Virus record (IMG/VR): IMGVR_UViG_3300027969_000510
Coordinates: 1 to 20,032 of that record
Origin: a virus
DNA length: 20,032 nt
Reading direction: 5' to 3' (one strand)
Shown here: positions 1 through 7,909 of the stretch, piece by piece
How the letters are laid out: each line of letters opens with the position of its first letter
Numbering within the stretch: the first letter of the stretch is position 1
Notes under the pieces: model-generated
The model's input: only the letters and a program-made list of their open reading frames with translations
Told to the model about the DNA's origin: nothing
Database searches by the model: none
Program-made: the position numbers and the translations under genes

Positions 1-3000
1 CGTATGCAACAATTACAAGTAATGCTGGATTACAATTTGGTACAGGCGATTTTACTATTGATTTTTGGTTTAGACCAGACTCTGTAGGAGTTAATCAAAC
101 ACTAGTTGATATGAGAAATACCGCGTCTGATTCAGCTGTACTTTTAGGTATAAATGGATCAAATAATCTTTACTTGTACGTAAACGGATCAACAAGAATT
201 ACCGGTACAGATAGCGTATCTTCTGAAACATGGTACCATTTAGAATTATCAAAATCTTCAGGATTTACTGAATTATTTTTAAATGGCCAAAGTCAAGGTA
301 CTTGGACAGACGGAACAACTTATGCGTTACGCCCATTAAAAATTGGTGCGGATTATAATGGCGCCGGTGACGGTTTCCTTGGATACGTTGACGAATTTAG
401 AGTATCAAAAGGTACTGCTCGACATACATCTGGATTTACAGTTGCAACATCACCATATACAAATGATTCATTTACAACTGCATTGTTGCATTTTAATGAA
501 TCGCCTGGATCATCATCTTTTGCAGATGACATTGGCGGCTATTCTTCTGGCAATCAATTTGTAATAAGAGGAACTGAATTAGGCGGCGCAACTCCTGCAA
601 ATGATTTAACTATTACAGTATTAACTGTTACAGCAGAACGTAAAATTGATACTATTTCAGCAAGCGGCACTGCATTAGATGACGATGTATATGCAACGTT
701 ATCTGGAACACTATTAACTGGCGGCGGCTCTGGATTAACACTAAACGTAAGCACCAGCGGCACTTCGTATATTACTGTTACAACTAGTTCCCTTGGATTG
801 GGGTATGTTGCAGGTGATAAAGTTAAAGTTGTGGGAACATTATTATCTGGCACTAGTCCAGCAAACGATTTAACTATTTTAATATCTACAGTAGGTGCTA
901 GCGGAGCAGTTGGACTTTTCTCAGTATTATCTGGAACTGCACGAGCCAGCTCGGCAGCTTATAACGCACTTGTACCAACAAATACAGTATCAAAAGGAGC
1001 TGGATTAGCGGCAACAATTGGTAAAGGTGGCGGATCTTACACATTTAACGCTGTTGAAAGCGGCGGCGACAATTATGTAGTTGGTAATAGATTAAAAGTA
1101 TTAGGCAACGCATTAGGTGGTGCTATCATAACACACGACATGATTATTACCGTTACTGAAATAGACACTAGCGGATCAGTAGTTAGCGCCACGGTAACAG
1201 GAACTAGTTCTGGCGGACAAGCGATATCATTCTACTCAACAGTAGTAATTTCAGAACCAACAATTGCTGCATTAACAACATTAACTCCAATTACATTTGC
1301 GGCAATTGCTGTTATCCAAGTTAGCTTTTTACAAAATCATGGACTCGTCCCTGGCGCTGGTATTTTAGTTAATATTACATCAGCAGCACTAAATCAAAAC
1401 TTAGCAGCCGGACCATTCTATGTTGAACAAGTGCCAACCCCAACATTGATTAGGTATACTGCAAGAGCTCAAGGTAATATTAACGTTACTGGTTTAACTG
1501 GCATCATCTATACTAGATCAGATACATTCTTCTCACACAGACCATATGACGGCGGCGTGCAATTAGGTACAGGCGGCCCGCAACACGGTGCTCATGCAAT
1601 TCGTATGAGCAAGAACTATATTCGTTATCAGTCTGGTAAAGGCTTAATGTATACAACTGGTGCATTATTTGCTCCAAGTTATGACTTGTTGTTGGCAACA
1701 TCAAATGGTTTAGCTGTAGGTAGCACAATTACATTTACCACAGACGATGTAGATCACGGATTACAAATTGGTGCAGACGTTAGAATTATTGGTGTTGAAA
1801 CAAGTGGTTACAATAACGACTATGTTGTTTCATCTATTATAAGTGAACGTGTGTTTACAGTAATTTCAACTCAACAGTTAGGTGCAACAACTGCCACATT
1901 AACAAGTCAAGCACAAATTTCATTATATAGATGGAGTGGTGCTACTGTACGTGCTGGTTGTTTTGACGATCAAAACGGTATGTTCTGGCAATATAACGGA
2001 CAGAGATTGGCTGTAGGTGTACGCTCATCAACATTCCAAATTGCCGGTAGTGTGAGTGCAACACCCAACAGCAACTTAATCACTGGTACAAATACACGTT
2101 TCCGTGATCAATTAAAAGCAGGTGATAGAATTGTTATTAAGGGTATGACACATACTGTAACAAGTGTGCCAAATCAAACAACTTTATATATGAACCCAGA
2201 CTATCGTGGCGCCAATGCTGGTAATAAGATTAAACTATGTCGTGTTCAAGATAGGTTATTTTATCAAGAAGATTGGAATAGAGACTCTGGTGATGGTACT
2301 GGACCAAGCGGATACAACATTGACATTACAAAGATGCAGATGATTGGTATCCAGTACACATGGTATGGTGCTGGTTTTATTGACTATATGCTACGTGGAC
2401 GTGAAGGTAACTTCTTATTTGTACATAGAGTTCGTAATAACAACGTAAACACAGAAGCATATATGCGTTCTGCTAACTTGCCAGTGCGTTATGAAGTTGT
2501 TAATGACGGTGCCCTTAACGCATTAAGAGCAGACATGACCACAAGCTCAACATCAATACTATTAGATAGTGCTGAAGATTTCCCAGATACAGGAGTAGTT
2601 TATATTGATAACGAGCTAATATCATACACTTCTAAAACAACTACAACCTTAGACGGTATTACACGTTCATCAGCATTAAGTAACTTCTCTGCTGGTGCAA
2701 CAAGGACATATACTGGCGGAGATGCAGCAGCACATAGTGACGGCACTGGTGTTATTCTTGTAAGTAACAAAACAAGTCCAGTTATTAGTCACTGGGGTAG
2801 TGCTTACTTAACAGACGGTGGATTTGATACTGACCGTGGTTATTTGTTTAACTACCAAGCTACTTCGTTTATTGCCACCACAGCACGTAAGACAGCTTTC
2901 TTAATTCGACTAGCACCTAGTGTATCAAACGCTATTGTTGGTGATTTGGGAGATAGAGAACTAATTAACAGAGCGCAGTTGCTACTACAGGGTATTGAAG

Positions 3001-3677
3001 TTACTGCGGGTACTGGTACTGCTTCTGGTATTGTTCTTGAAGGGGTGTTAAATCCAAGTAACTATCCAGTTGATCCAGCAAACATTGACTGGCGTTCACT
3101 ACAAAACCCATCAGCTGGTGGTCAACCATCGTTTACACAAGTGGCGTTGGGAACTTCTGTAACATGGAATAACTTGTTTACAGTATCATTTGAAGCAGCA
3201 ACACAAACGTATTCTGTAGGTAACGGTTTTTACTATGCAGAATTTGTAGCAACAGACACAGCAAACGTTCGAGTTGGTATGGTTGTAACAAGCCCAACAG
3301 CGGGTATTCAAGCAGTTATTCCAGGCGGTACAACAGTATCGTATATTAGTGGCGTGTTTAACAGAAGTGGTACAAACTATGTAACAATTTATTTTAACAA
3401 AAACTTTACTGGAAATATTGCAACTGGGTCAACTATCGCATTCAGCTCTATTGCTGCGTTCGCTGCTCCTGGTGAAACTATTTTCTCATTTGTTGGATTG
3501 CCAAATAATCAAACATCGTTGAACTTGGGACAGTTGAAAGAAATTACTAATACTGCTATTGGCGGTAGGGGTGTATATCCAAACGGTCCAGACGTATTGG
3601 CCATTAACTGTTACTTGACTGGTGGAAACCAGCAAGAAGTTTCAATTGTGTTGCGTTGGTCAGAAGCGCAAGCGTAA
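1..3677 (+). CDS. Large virion structural protein, LamG-like domain, 5'-truncated
   Basis: The reading frame (full codons from base 3) is open at the left edge, so the true start lies upstream; at least 1,224 residues are present. The first ~150 residues look like a LamG/concanavalin-A-type jelly roll (FGTGDFTIDFWFRP, then WYHLELSKS, LFLNGQ, FLGYVDEFRVSKG), a fold common in phage adhesins. Next come tandem beta-rich repeats of 88-90 residues (about bases 555-1200) sharing a GxxLxGxxPANDLTI-like motif. The middle (about 1950-2560) holds a segment with FDDQNGMFWQYNGQ, GTNTRFRDQLKAGD and EAYMRSANLPVRYE, and the protein ends LRWSEAQA; from memory, both patterns occur in structural proteins of marine T4-like phages. 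It is probably a fibre or baseplate-associated surface protein. No catalytic motif was seen. The exact virion location is inferred. A strong terminator follows 12 bases after the stop. Confidence 0.85.
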   Translation, partial: YATITSNAGLQFGTGDFTIDFWFRPDSVGVNQTLVDMRNTASDSAVLLGINGSNNLYLYVNGSTRITGTDSVSSETWYHLELSKSSGFTELFLNGQSQGTWTDGTTYALRPLKIGADYNGAGDGFLGYVDEFRVSKGTARHTSGFTVATSPYTNDSFTTALLHFNESPGSSSFADDIGGYSSGNQFVIRGTELGGATPANDLTITVLTVTAERKIDTISASGTALDDDVYATLSGTLLTGGGSGLTLNVSTSGTSYITVTTSSLGLGYVAGDKVKVVGTLLSGTSPANDLTILISTVGASGAVGLFSVLSGTARASSAAYNALVPTNTVSKGAGLAATIGKGGGSYTFNAVESGGDNYVVGNRLKVLGNALGGAIITHDMIITVTEIDTSGSVVSATVTGTSSGGQAISFYSTVVISEPTIAALTTLTPITFAAIAVIQVSFLQNHGLVPGAGILVNITSAALNQNLAAGPFYVEQVPTPTLIRYTARAQGNINVTGLTGIIYTRSDTFFSHRPYDGGVQLGTGGPQHGAHAIRMSKNYIRYQSGKGLMYTTGALFAPSYDLLLATSNGLAVGSTITFTTDDVDHGLQIGADVRIIGVETSGYNNDYVVSSIISERVFTVISTQQLGATTATLTSQAQISLYRWSGATVRAGCFDDQNGMFWQYNGQRLAVGVRSSTFQIAGSVSATPNSNLITGTNTRFRDQLKAGDRIVIKGMTHTVTSVPNQTTLYMNPDYRGANAGNKIKLCRVQDRLFYQEDWNRDSGDGTGPSGYNIDITKMQMIGIQYTWYGAGFIDYMLRGREGNFLFVHRVRNNNVNTEAYMRSANLPVRYEVVNDGALNALRADMTTSSTSILLDSAEDFPDTGVVYIDNELISYTSKTTTTLDGITRSSALSNFSAGATRTYTGGDAAAHSDGTGVILVSNKTSPVISHWGSAYLTDGGFDTDRGYLFNYQATSFIATTARKTAFLIRLAPSVSNAIVGDLGDRELINRAQLLLQGIEVTAGTGTASGIVLEGVLNPSNYPVDPANIDWRSLQNPSAGGQPSFTQVALGTSVTWNNLFTVSFEAATQTYSVGNGFYYAEFVATDTANVRVGMVVTSPTAGIQAVIPGGTTVSYISGVFNRSGTNYVTIYFNKNFTGNIATGSTIAFSSIAAFAAPGETIFSFVGLPNNQTSLNLGQLKEITNTAIGGRGVYPNGPDVLAINCYLTGGNQQEVSIVLRWSEAQA

Positions 3678-3689
3678 TACGCAACCACA

Positions 3690-3717
3690 AAAAAACGCTG
3701 CCTGAGCAGCGTTTTTT
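3690..3717. terminator. Bidirectional rho-independent terminator
   Basis: The arms AAAAAACGCTGC and GCAGCGTTTTTT pair perfectly around a CTGA loop. Six T follow the GC stem on the plus strand and seven on the minus strand. It lies between convergent genes (structural protein from the left, Nudix gene from the right), so it likely ends both transcripts. Confidence 0.93.
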
Positions 3718-3729
3718 AATGACTAAAAT

Positions 3730-4179
3730 TCACATTAAATCAATTACATCAAAAACAGTTTGCAGTTTGGTGCGCATGGTTTTATTGCCAAAACTGCTGC
3801 GTAATGCTTGGTGTAGGGGTTTGGGAGATCCGTCAATAGTACTCCAACACCATCCTTCATGTTCTTCGCTAAGTTTAGGTATAAATTCTTCTTCTACAAC
3901 ACATAGATAAGTGTGAAAATTAAAGACACTGTCGTTGCTAACAAATGTTTCTAACGGCATTGTTTTAATTATAGATGGAGGCTCGCCAATTTCTTCTTGG
4001 ATTTCACGCTGTAGACCTTGCCAAGCACTTTCGCCTTGGTCATTAGTGCCACCAACCAAGCCCCATGTGCCCGCATGTTTTCCATGGGATTTTTGTAGTA
4101 ATAAAATTCTACCTGTTTGCTTGGCATAAAATACCGCCCCGCTACAGACAATTTTATCTTTTATAGTTCTAGTCTCCAT
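3730..4179 (-). CDS. Nudix hydrolase
   Basis: This 149-residue protein has a complete Nudix box GX5EX7REUXEEXGU: G44, E50, R58-E59, E62-E63 and G65, with Glu in place of the last hydrophobic residue. The box binds Mg and hydrolyses a nucleoside diphosphate linked to another moiety. The substrate cannot be read; candidates are oxidised or non-canonical NTPs, NADH/ADP-ribose-type compounds or capped RNA ends. It overlaps the 3' end of gp15 by 19 bases and has its own Shine-Dalgarno GAGGGG just before the ATG, so it is the last gene of the leftward gp14-gp15 operon. A housekeeping-type enzyme at the end of a neck/tail operon is a typical auxiliary position. Family assignment is firm; function is not. 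Confidence 0.92.
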   Translation of the reverse strand: METRTIKDKIVCSGAVFYAKQTGRILLLQKSHGKHAGTWGLVGGTNDQGESAWQGLQREIQEEIGEPPSIIKTMPLETFVSNDSVFNFHTYLCVVEEEFIPKLSEEHEGWCWSTIDGSPKPLHQALRSSFGNKTMRTKLQTVFDVIDLM

Positions 4180-5753
4180 GTACCCCTCGCATATTCGCCC
4201 TCAAAGCTCTTGCCCCATTGGACTCCGTTCCACTTGTATTGAACGTTAGTATATATGTTAGTTAGGTATATGATCTGGTCCATTGTGGCGCCAGCATCCA
4301 TTACCACACTCCACTTGTTGCCATCCCACTCAATGATGTCATTGGTGTTGGCAATGAAGTCGCTGTTGTCATCATTCTTCCAAGCATCAGGCCCGTCTTC
4401 ATTCAAGTACAGTTCGTATGTGATTACATCATCAATTGCAACAGTGGTATCCAAACGCAACACCAGCATATCAGCAATATTAGACCCAGTAGCACTGACT
4501 TCGATATCATTTACAAATACTTTATAATCAACAACTTTATTATAGTCTGTATTAGTGTCTAATCGGTTGCTGCGGTTTTCAGCAATTAATGTTTCTCTTA
4601 TGCCGCCACCAATGTTATTAATAATCAAGTATCGTGTACCAACAGTTGGCGCATCTAAACCAGCACCTGGACCACTTTTTTCTGGATCAACAATGGCATC
4701 AAATGTTCCTGGACTGCTAGGCCTACTAACTGACGCAATATCAGTATTGGTTGGGAATGTGTCTGGATCCCAGCTAATTGTTAAAATACTCTCATCAATG
4801 GGATTAAGAGCTGATGTGCCGCTGACCTCAGTCCCACTCTCTTGTATTAAAAATAGTCTGCTTACTCCTGGTCTAAATTGCCCAGGATACGGGTCTAAAA
4901 TAGTTCTCCAGTTAATACTGTTACCCATTTTAACACTGACATATAACGAATTGTTGTTAGCATAGGTAACGTTTTCGCTTGGATCTAAAATTCTAGCGTT
5001 TCCGCCGTGTACAGTTATACCAAAGTTCTCAATGCTGGTTTTTGCTTTATCTAATATATCACTAAAGTTAGGACCTGCCTCAACAGTGTCTACGCCCAAT
5101 CCCTCAATATATCCATTGCCAGCAGTAGTCCCGCCCTTGTAAATACCCATTACAATATTGGTAACAACCCCAAGTGTTTTAACTTTACTAGGTGGACTGA
5201 TCCAGATTGGCATATCAAATGTCAATGTGGCAACATCAATATTACTTTCTGCACCAACTGGAACTTGTCTATTACTAAAAGTCATGTTGGTCAAATTGAC
5301 TACACTTAAACTGGTCCAGTCTAAATAATTGTCAGTTGTTTGTATTTCTAAACTTGGGTTAAACAACATCATAATTTGTTCTAATATCTGCAACTTTTGT
5401 TCAGTACTTGTACTCCAAATATCTGCCTTAACTGTAAGTTTATATGGTGTTGGCATCAAACGTTCTACAGTATAGTTTTTACCCTGTGTACTAGTATACG
5501 CACCGTCTTCAACATCTCTTTCTCGAATGTGTACTTTACCCACGTGAGTTGCATCTGCCAATCTTTCTCGGTCCATTTGTAAATCAGTAATATAAACAGC
5601 AATACGCGGAGCACTGTTAATTTTATTTTCACTGTTTTGACGATTAATGTTGGCTACTTGTCTATCGCTATCACCGTACATAACAGGCACTTGTTTAAGT
5701 GTGCCGTCACCATATTTTACCACAAAGTTGCTTAACAAACGGATTGTTTGCAA
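4161..5753 (-). CDS. gp15: Tail terminator / sheath stabiliser, gp15-like, with long C-terminal extension
   Basis: The first ~200 residues match the T4 gp15 pattern: VPVMYGDSDR, SAPRIAVYITDL, ERLMPTPYKLTVKADIW, EQKLQILEQIMMLFNP and FDMPIWISPP. In T4 gp15 caps the tail tube and sheath and contacts the neck. Length is 530 residues against about 272 in T4; the extra C-terminal half is of unknown function and ends with two W-x-G units (DGNKW, WNGVQW). The start given is TTG, the first standard start codon in frame. It is doubtful: the same frame stays open upstream to 5798 and reads FFYDGQIRRYLL, which matches the T4 N-terminus (YFYNSSFRRY), yet has no ATG, GTG or TTG there. The gene lies downstream of gp14 in the leftward operon and overlaps the Nudix gene. 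Confidence 0.88.
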   Translation of the reverse strand: MQTIRLLSNFVVKYGDGTLKQVPVMYGDSDRQVANINRQNSENKINSAPRIAVYITDLQMDRERLADATHVGKVHIRERDVEDGAYTSTQGKNYTVERLMPTPYKLTVKADIWSTSTEQKLQILEQIMMLFNPSLEIQTTDNYLDWTSLSVVNLTNMTFSNRQVPVGAESNIDVATLTFDMPIWISPPSKVKTLGVVTNIVMGIYKGGTTAGNGYIEGLGVDTVEAGPNFSDILDKAKTSIENFGITVHGGNARILDPSENVTYANNNSLYVSVKMGNSINWRTILDPYPGQFRPGVSRLFLIQESGTEVSGTSALNPIDESILTISWDPDTFPTNTDIASVSRPSSPGTFDAIVDPEKSGPGAGLDAPTVGTRYLIINNIGGGIRETLIAENRSNRLDTNTDYNKVVDYKVFVNDIEVSATGSNIADMLVLRLDTTVAIDDVITYELYLNEDGPDAWKNDDNSDFIANTNDIIEWDGNKWSVVMDAGATMDQIIYLTNIYTNVQYKWNGVQWGKSFEGEYARGTWRLEL

Positions 5754-5807
5754 TAAGTAACGTCTTATCTGACCATCATAAAAGAACTGAATAATAGTTC
5801 AACGGCG

Positions 5808-5909
5808 TTAAACCGAAGCCTCCAGCCAAACACGCTTTCCGTCTATTAACTTCCATGTTTTTCCTCTACAATGTGTTGATTCTATGTGCGTGAATTTATA
5901 GATATGCAT
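5808..5909 (-). CDS. Small ORF (33 aa) coupled to gp14
   Basis: The ATG at 5909-5907 overlaps the gp14 stop as TAATG, with AAGG about ten bases upstream, so translation could be coupled to gp14. The product begins MHIYKFTHIES and ends TWKLIDGKRVWLEASV, a composition that looks like real protein; the alternative frame across this gap does not. It stops at TAA in the same frame as gp15, with a second in-frame stop (TGA at 5801-5799) before the gp15 open frame. It may be an independent small protein or a remnant of a longer one. I do not recognise a family, and no function is assigned. It is the only candidate in the 155-base gap between gp14 and gp15. Confidence 0.5.
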   Translation of the reverse strand: MHIYKFTHIESTHCRGKTWKLIDGKRVWLEASV

Positions 5910-7093
5910 TATAAATCTGCCTTAGGTTTTAGAGCTTTACTCAATGCTTGACGCTCTACAATAACTTCTCCACCAATTTCTGCACTAGCAGTATTGTTGA
6001 TGAAACTAGTTTTAAGTGTTTGTTTAGTATCAGTGTTTGACATGGTCATACGTACTGCATCTTCAGTTTTTACCCAACGTGTTCCATCATATCTAAACAA
6101 TCTATTAGGCATAAAGTCAGTACGCAAGTAATAATCATTTAAATGTGCGCTTGCCGGGAAATTTATCCCATGGCCAAAATCAACACCGTTTGGAGGGACA
6201 CCGTCGCCTAATAAGTAGCCAACATAGCCACTACGTATAGCACGTCCGTGTATAGCACTAGCATCTGTTCCACCAAGTGTACTTCCAACAAAACTTGCAT
6301 CAATAGTTGTTTGATCCGCAGTTTGTAGCACTGGCTTGCCAGTGTTTGGATCAATAGCAAGAGTAAAGAATTGTTGTGTTTGATACCCACTTAACGGAGC
6401 ATCTGCTTCAGCTTGTGCTAACAATGCATTATTAATTTCAATTTCTTTAGCGTTAGTACTTAGAATATCTCTCAATGTTTGTGATGACGGATCTCCGTTT
6501 GCATCTGTTGCAGGCTTATCTAAGATGTCAGCAAACTGTTGAGCATCCGTAATTTTTTTAAGTTTAACTCTGTATAAATGCGGCCACCAAGTAATACTGA
6601 ATCCCTCACTTGCCCGACTTACATCTTCAATGACAAAGTAGCGAGGTAACGAAAGTGTGTATTCATTAAGTGCAAAATCATCACGTAAGTGAGGTAATTC
6701 TAATACGTCACCGCTGAGCGGCTTACGCCCTACAGTTTTAATCCAGTCGTTAATATGAACAGTCATAAAAACTGTATCGTTGTCTATAAACAATCCAAAC
6801 TGACTTAAATTGAAATCTAAATTCTGTACATTATAAATGCCTCGAACTTTATAAATGCTAGGGTCATATTTTCTATCCCTATTCTCTAGTAATAAAAGAT
6901 CCTGAATATTAGTTTCTTTTAGCACATCATAGTGTGGCTGATCAGCAGTAGCATTTTCTTGGCTAGTGTTAACACCTATGTATTTGTGGAGGTATAAGTC
7001 AGTACCGCCAATTTGGAACATCTCCCCAATTTGGCGATCTATGAACTTATAATCGTTCCCTTTCTCTGGTTTATATAAACTTAGTCTTGGCAT
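5909..7093 (-). CDS. gp14: Neck protein, gp14-like
   Basis: This 394-residue protein has the pattern of T4-like gp14, the neck protein that with gp13 joins the filled head to the tail. Supporting stretches are MPRLSLYKPEKGNDYKFIDR, NIQDLLLLENRDRKYDP, NVQNLDFNLSQFGLFIDND, GDVLELPHL and WWPHLYRVKLKKITDAQQF; in T4 the matching order is SNFGMQVQDEV, EGDLIYFP and NAIRKITAGKF. I chose the ATG at 7093-7091 over one 63 bases upstream because the upstream one would overlap gp13 and lacks the conserved opening. T4 gp14 is about 256 residues; here the C-terminal part adds a segment with YYLRTDFMPNRLFRYDG followed by TRW, a module also seen in the sheath. The late box GATAAATA sits 7 bases before the ATG and no Shine-Dalgarno site is visible. 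Confidence 0.88.
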   Translation of the reverse strand: MPRLSLYKPEKGNDYKFIDRQIGEMFQIGGTDLYLHKYIGVNTSQENATADQPHYDVLKETNIQDLLLLENRDRKYDPSIYKVRGIYNVQNLDFNLSQFGLFIDNDTVFMTVHINDWIKTVGRKPLSGDVLELPHLRDDFALNEYTLSLPRYFVIEDVSRASEGFSITWWPHLYRVKLKKITDAQQFADILDKPATDANGDPSSQTLRDILSTNAKEIEINNALLAQAEADAPLSGYQTQQFFTLAIDPNTGKPVLQTADQTTIDASFVGSTLGGTDASAIHGRAIRSGYVGYLLGDGVPPNGVDFGHGINFPASAHLNDYYLRTDFMPNRLFRYDGTRWVKTEDAVRMTMSNTDTKQTLKTSFINNTASAEIGGEVIVERQALSKALKPKADL

Positions 7094-7100
7094 AGTAGTA

Positions 7101-7108
7101 TATTTATC
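7101..7108 (-). promoter_or_regulatory. Late promoter box for gp14 operon
   Basis: GATAAATA on the minus strand, one base from the T4 late consensus TATAAATA, 7 bases before the gp14 ATG. It forms part of an inverted repeat (7099-7106 and 7115-7122, eight-base perfect arms) with the divergent gp13 box. Confidence 0.65.
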
Positions 7109-7113
7109 GACAG

Positions 7114-7121
7114 CTAAATAT
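7114..7121 (+). promoter_or_regulatory. Late promoter box for gp13
   Basis: CTAAATAT, two mismatches from TATAAATA, followed by GGAG (7126-7129) eight bases before the gp13 ATG. Divergent partner of the gp14 box; the two share the extended form G(A/C)TAAATATAC. Confidence 0.6.
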
Positions 7122-7137
7122 ACACGGAGATCTAATA

Positions 7138-7908
7138 ATGTCAAATCCAAGTACAAATTTAGCTGAAAGAGAAAAAGTTTATGACTACTGTCGCACTATG
7201 TTGGGCGACGGAATGGTTGATGTTGAGCTTGATCCAAAGCATTATGAAACCGCATTAAACCGCGCTCTAGCACGATATCGTCAGCGTAGCAGTGGTGCTG
7301 TAGAAGAATCTTACTATTTTTTAGAACTAAAACAAGACATTAACGATTATAGACTGCCAGACGAAATTGTGGAAGTTCGTAGTATTTTCCGTAGAACAGT
7401 TGGCAGTAGAACAGCTGGCGGCAGCGGCGGAACACAGTTTGAACCGTTCAATTTAGCCTATACAAATACCTACTTGTTAAACAGTACTATGTTGGGCGGG
7501 ATTGCAACATACGATATGTTTGCTCAATATCAAGAAATGGTAGGTCGTATGTTTGGCGCATATATTGAATTTCAGTGGATTCCCACTAGTCACACATTGA
7601 GAATTTTACAGCGACCTTTTAGTGAAGGTGAACAAGTAATGATTCGTGGATACAATTACAGACCTGACTATATACTGTTACAAGATATCTATGCTGGTCA
7701 ATGGTTTAAAGATTATGCTCTAGCTAACTGTAAAATTATGCTAGGCGAAGCACGTGGCAAATTCAGTCAAATTGCTGGACCTGGCGGTGCAGGCGGCCTC
7801 AACGGAGCAGACATGAAATCTGCTGGTAAAGAAGAACTTGAAAAGTTAGATAAAGAAATTGAACTTTATATTTCTGGCGGCACAGGCTATACATTGGTAA
7901 TTGGATAA
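7138..7908 (+). CDS. gp13: Neck protein, gp13-like
   Basis: This 256-residue protein follows the T4 gp13 pattern throughout: an N-terminal YCRTMLGDGMVDVELDPKHYETAL (T4: YCMRKLGAPVINVEVADEQIEDAI), a middle ELKQDINDYRLPDEIVEVRSIFR, then FQWIPTSHTLRI, GEQVMIRGY and a C-terminus with KFSQIAGPGGAGGLNG and KEELEKLDKEIELY. gp13 binds the portal after packaging and, with gp14, forms the neck to which the tail docks. Start is supported by GGAG eight bases upstream and a late promoter box. It is transcribed away from gp14, unlike T4 where both genes run in the same direction. T4 gp13 is 309 residues, so this one is somewhat shorter. Confidence 0.88.
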   Translation: MSNPSTNLAEREKVYDYCRTMLGDGMVDVELDPKHYETALNRALARYRQRSSGAVEESYYFLELKQDINDYRLPDEIVEVRSIFRRTVGSRTAGGSGGTQFEPFNLAYTNTYLLNSTMLGGIATYDMFAQYQEMVGRMFGAYIEFQWIPTSHTLRILQRPFSEGEQVMIRGYNYRPDYILLQDIYAGQWFKDYALANCKIMLGEARGKFSQIAGPGGAGGLNGADMKSAGKEELEKLDKEIELYISGGTGYTLVIG

Positions 7909-7909
7909 T

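Noticed and set aside
554-853. 99-codon antisense ORF in the structural protein gene
   Set aside because: It is the shadow of the repeat region; the plus frame is continuous over 3.6 kb.
5321-5328. CTAAATAA on the plus strand, late-box-like
   Set aside because: It lies inside gp15 on the non-matching strand with no gene start downstream; such hexamers are frequent in AT-rich coding DNA.
5776-5856. 26-codon ORF on the minus strand starting at ATG 5856 with a good GAGG site
   Set aside because: Its predicted residues (NRRKACLAGG) look unlike coding sequence, while the overlapping frame reads TWKLIDGKRVW. Kept only as a hypothesis for gp15 initiation, not as a gene.
7094-7156. Upstream ATG at 7156 as start of gp14
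   Set aside because: It would overlap the gp13 start and read through both promoter boxes; the conserved opening MPRLSLYKPEKG starts at 7093.
7901-7909. TTG at 7901 as start of the 127-residue protein
   Set aside because: The ATG at 7910 gives the MKILDIISE leader and sits one base after the gp13 stop; TTG is weaker and overlaps gp13.
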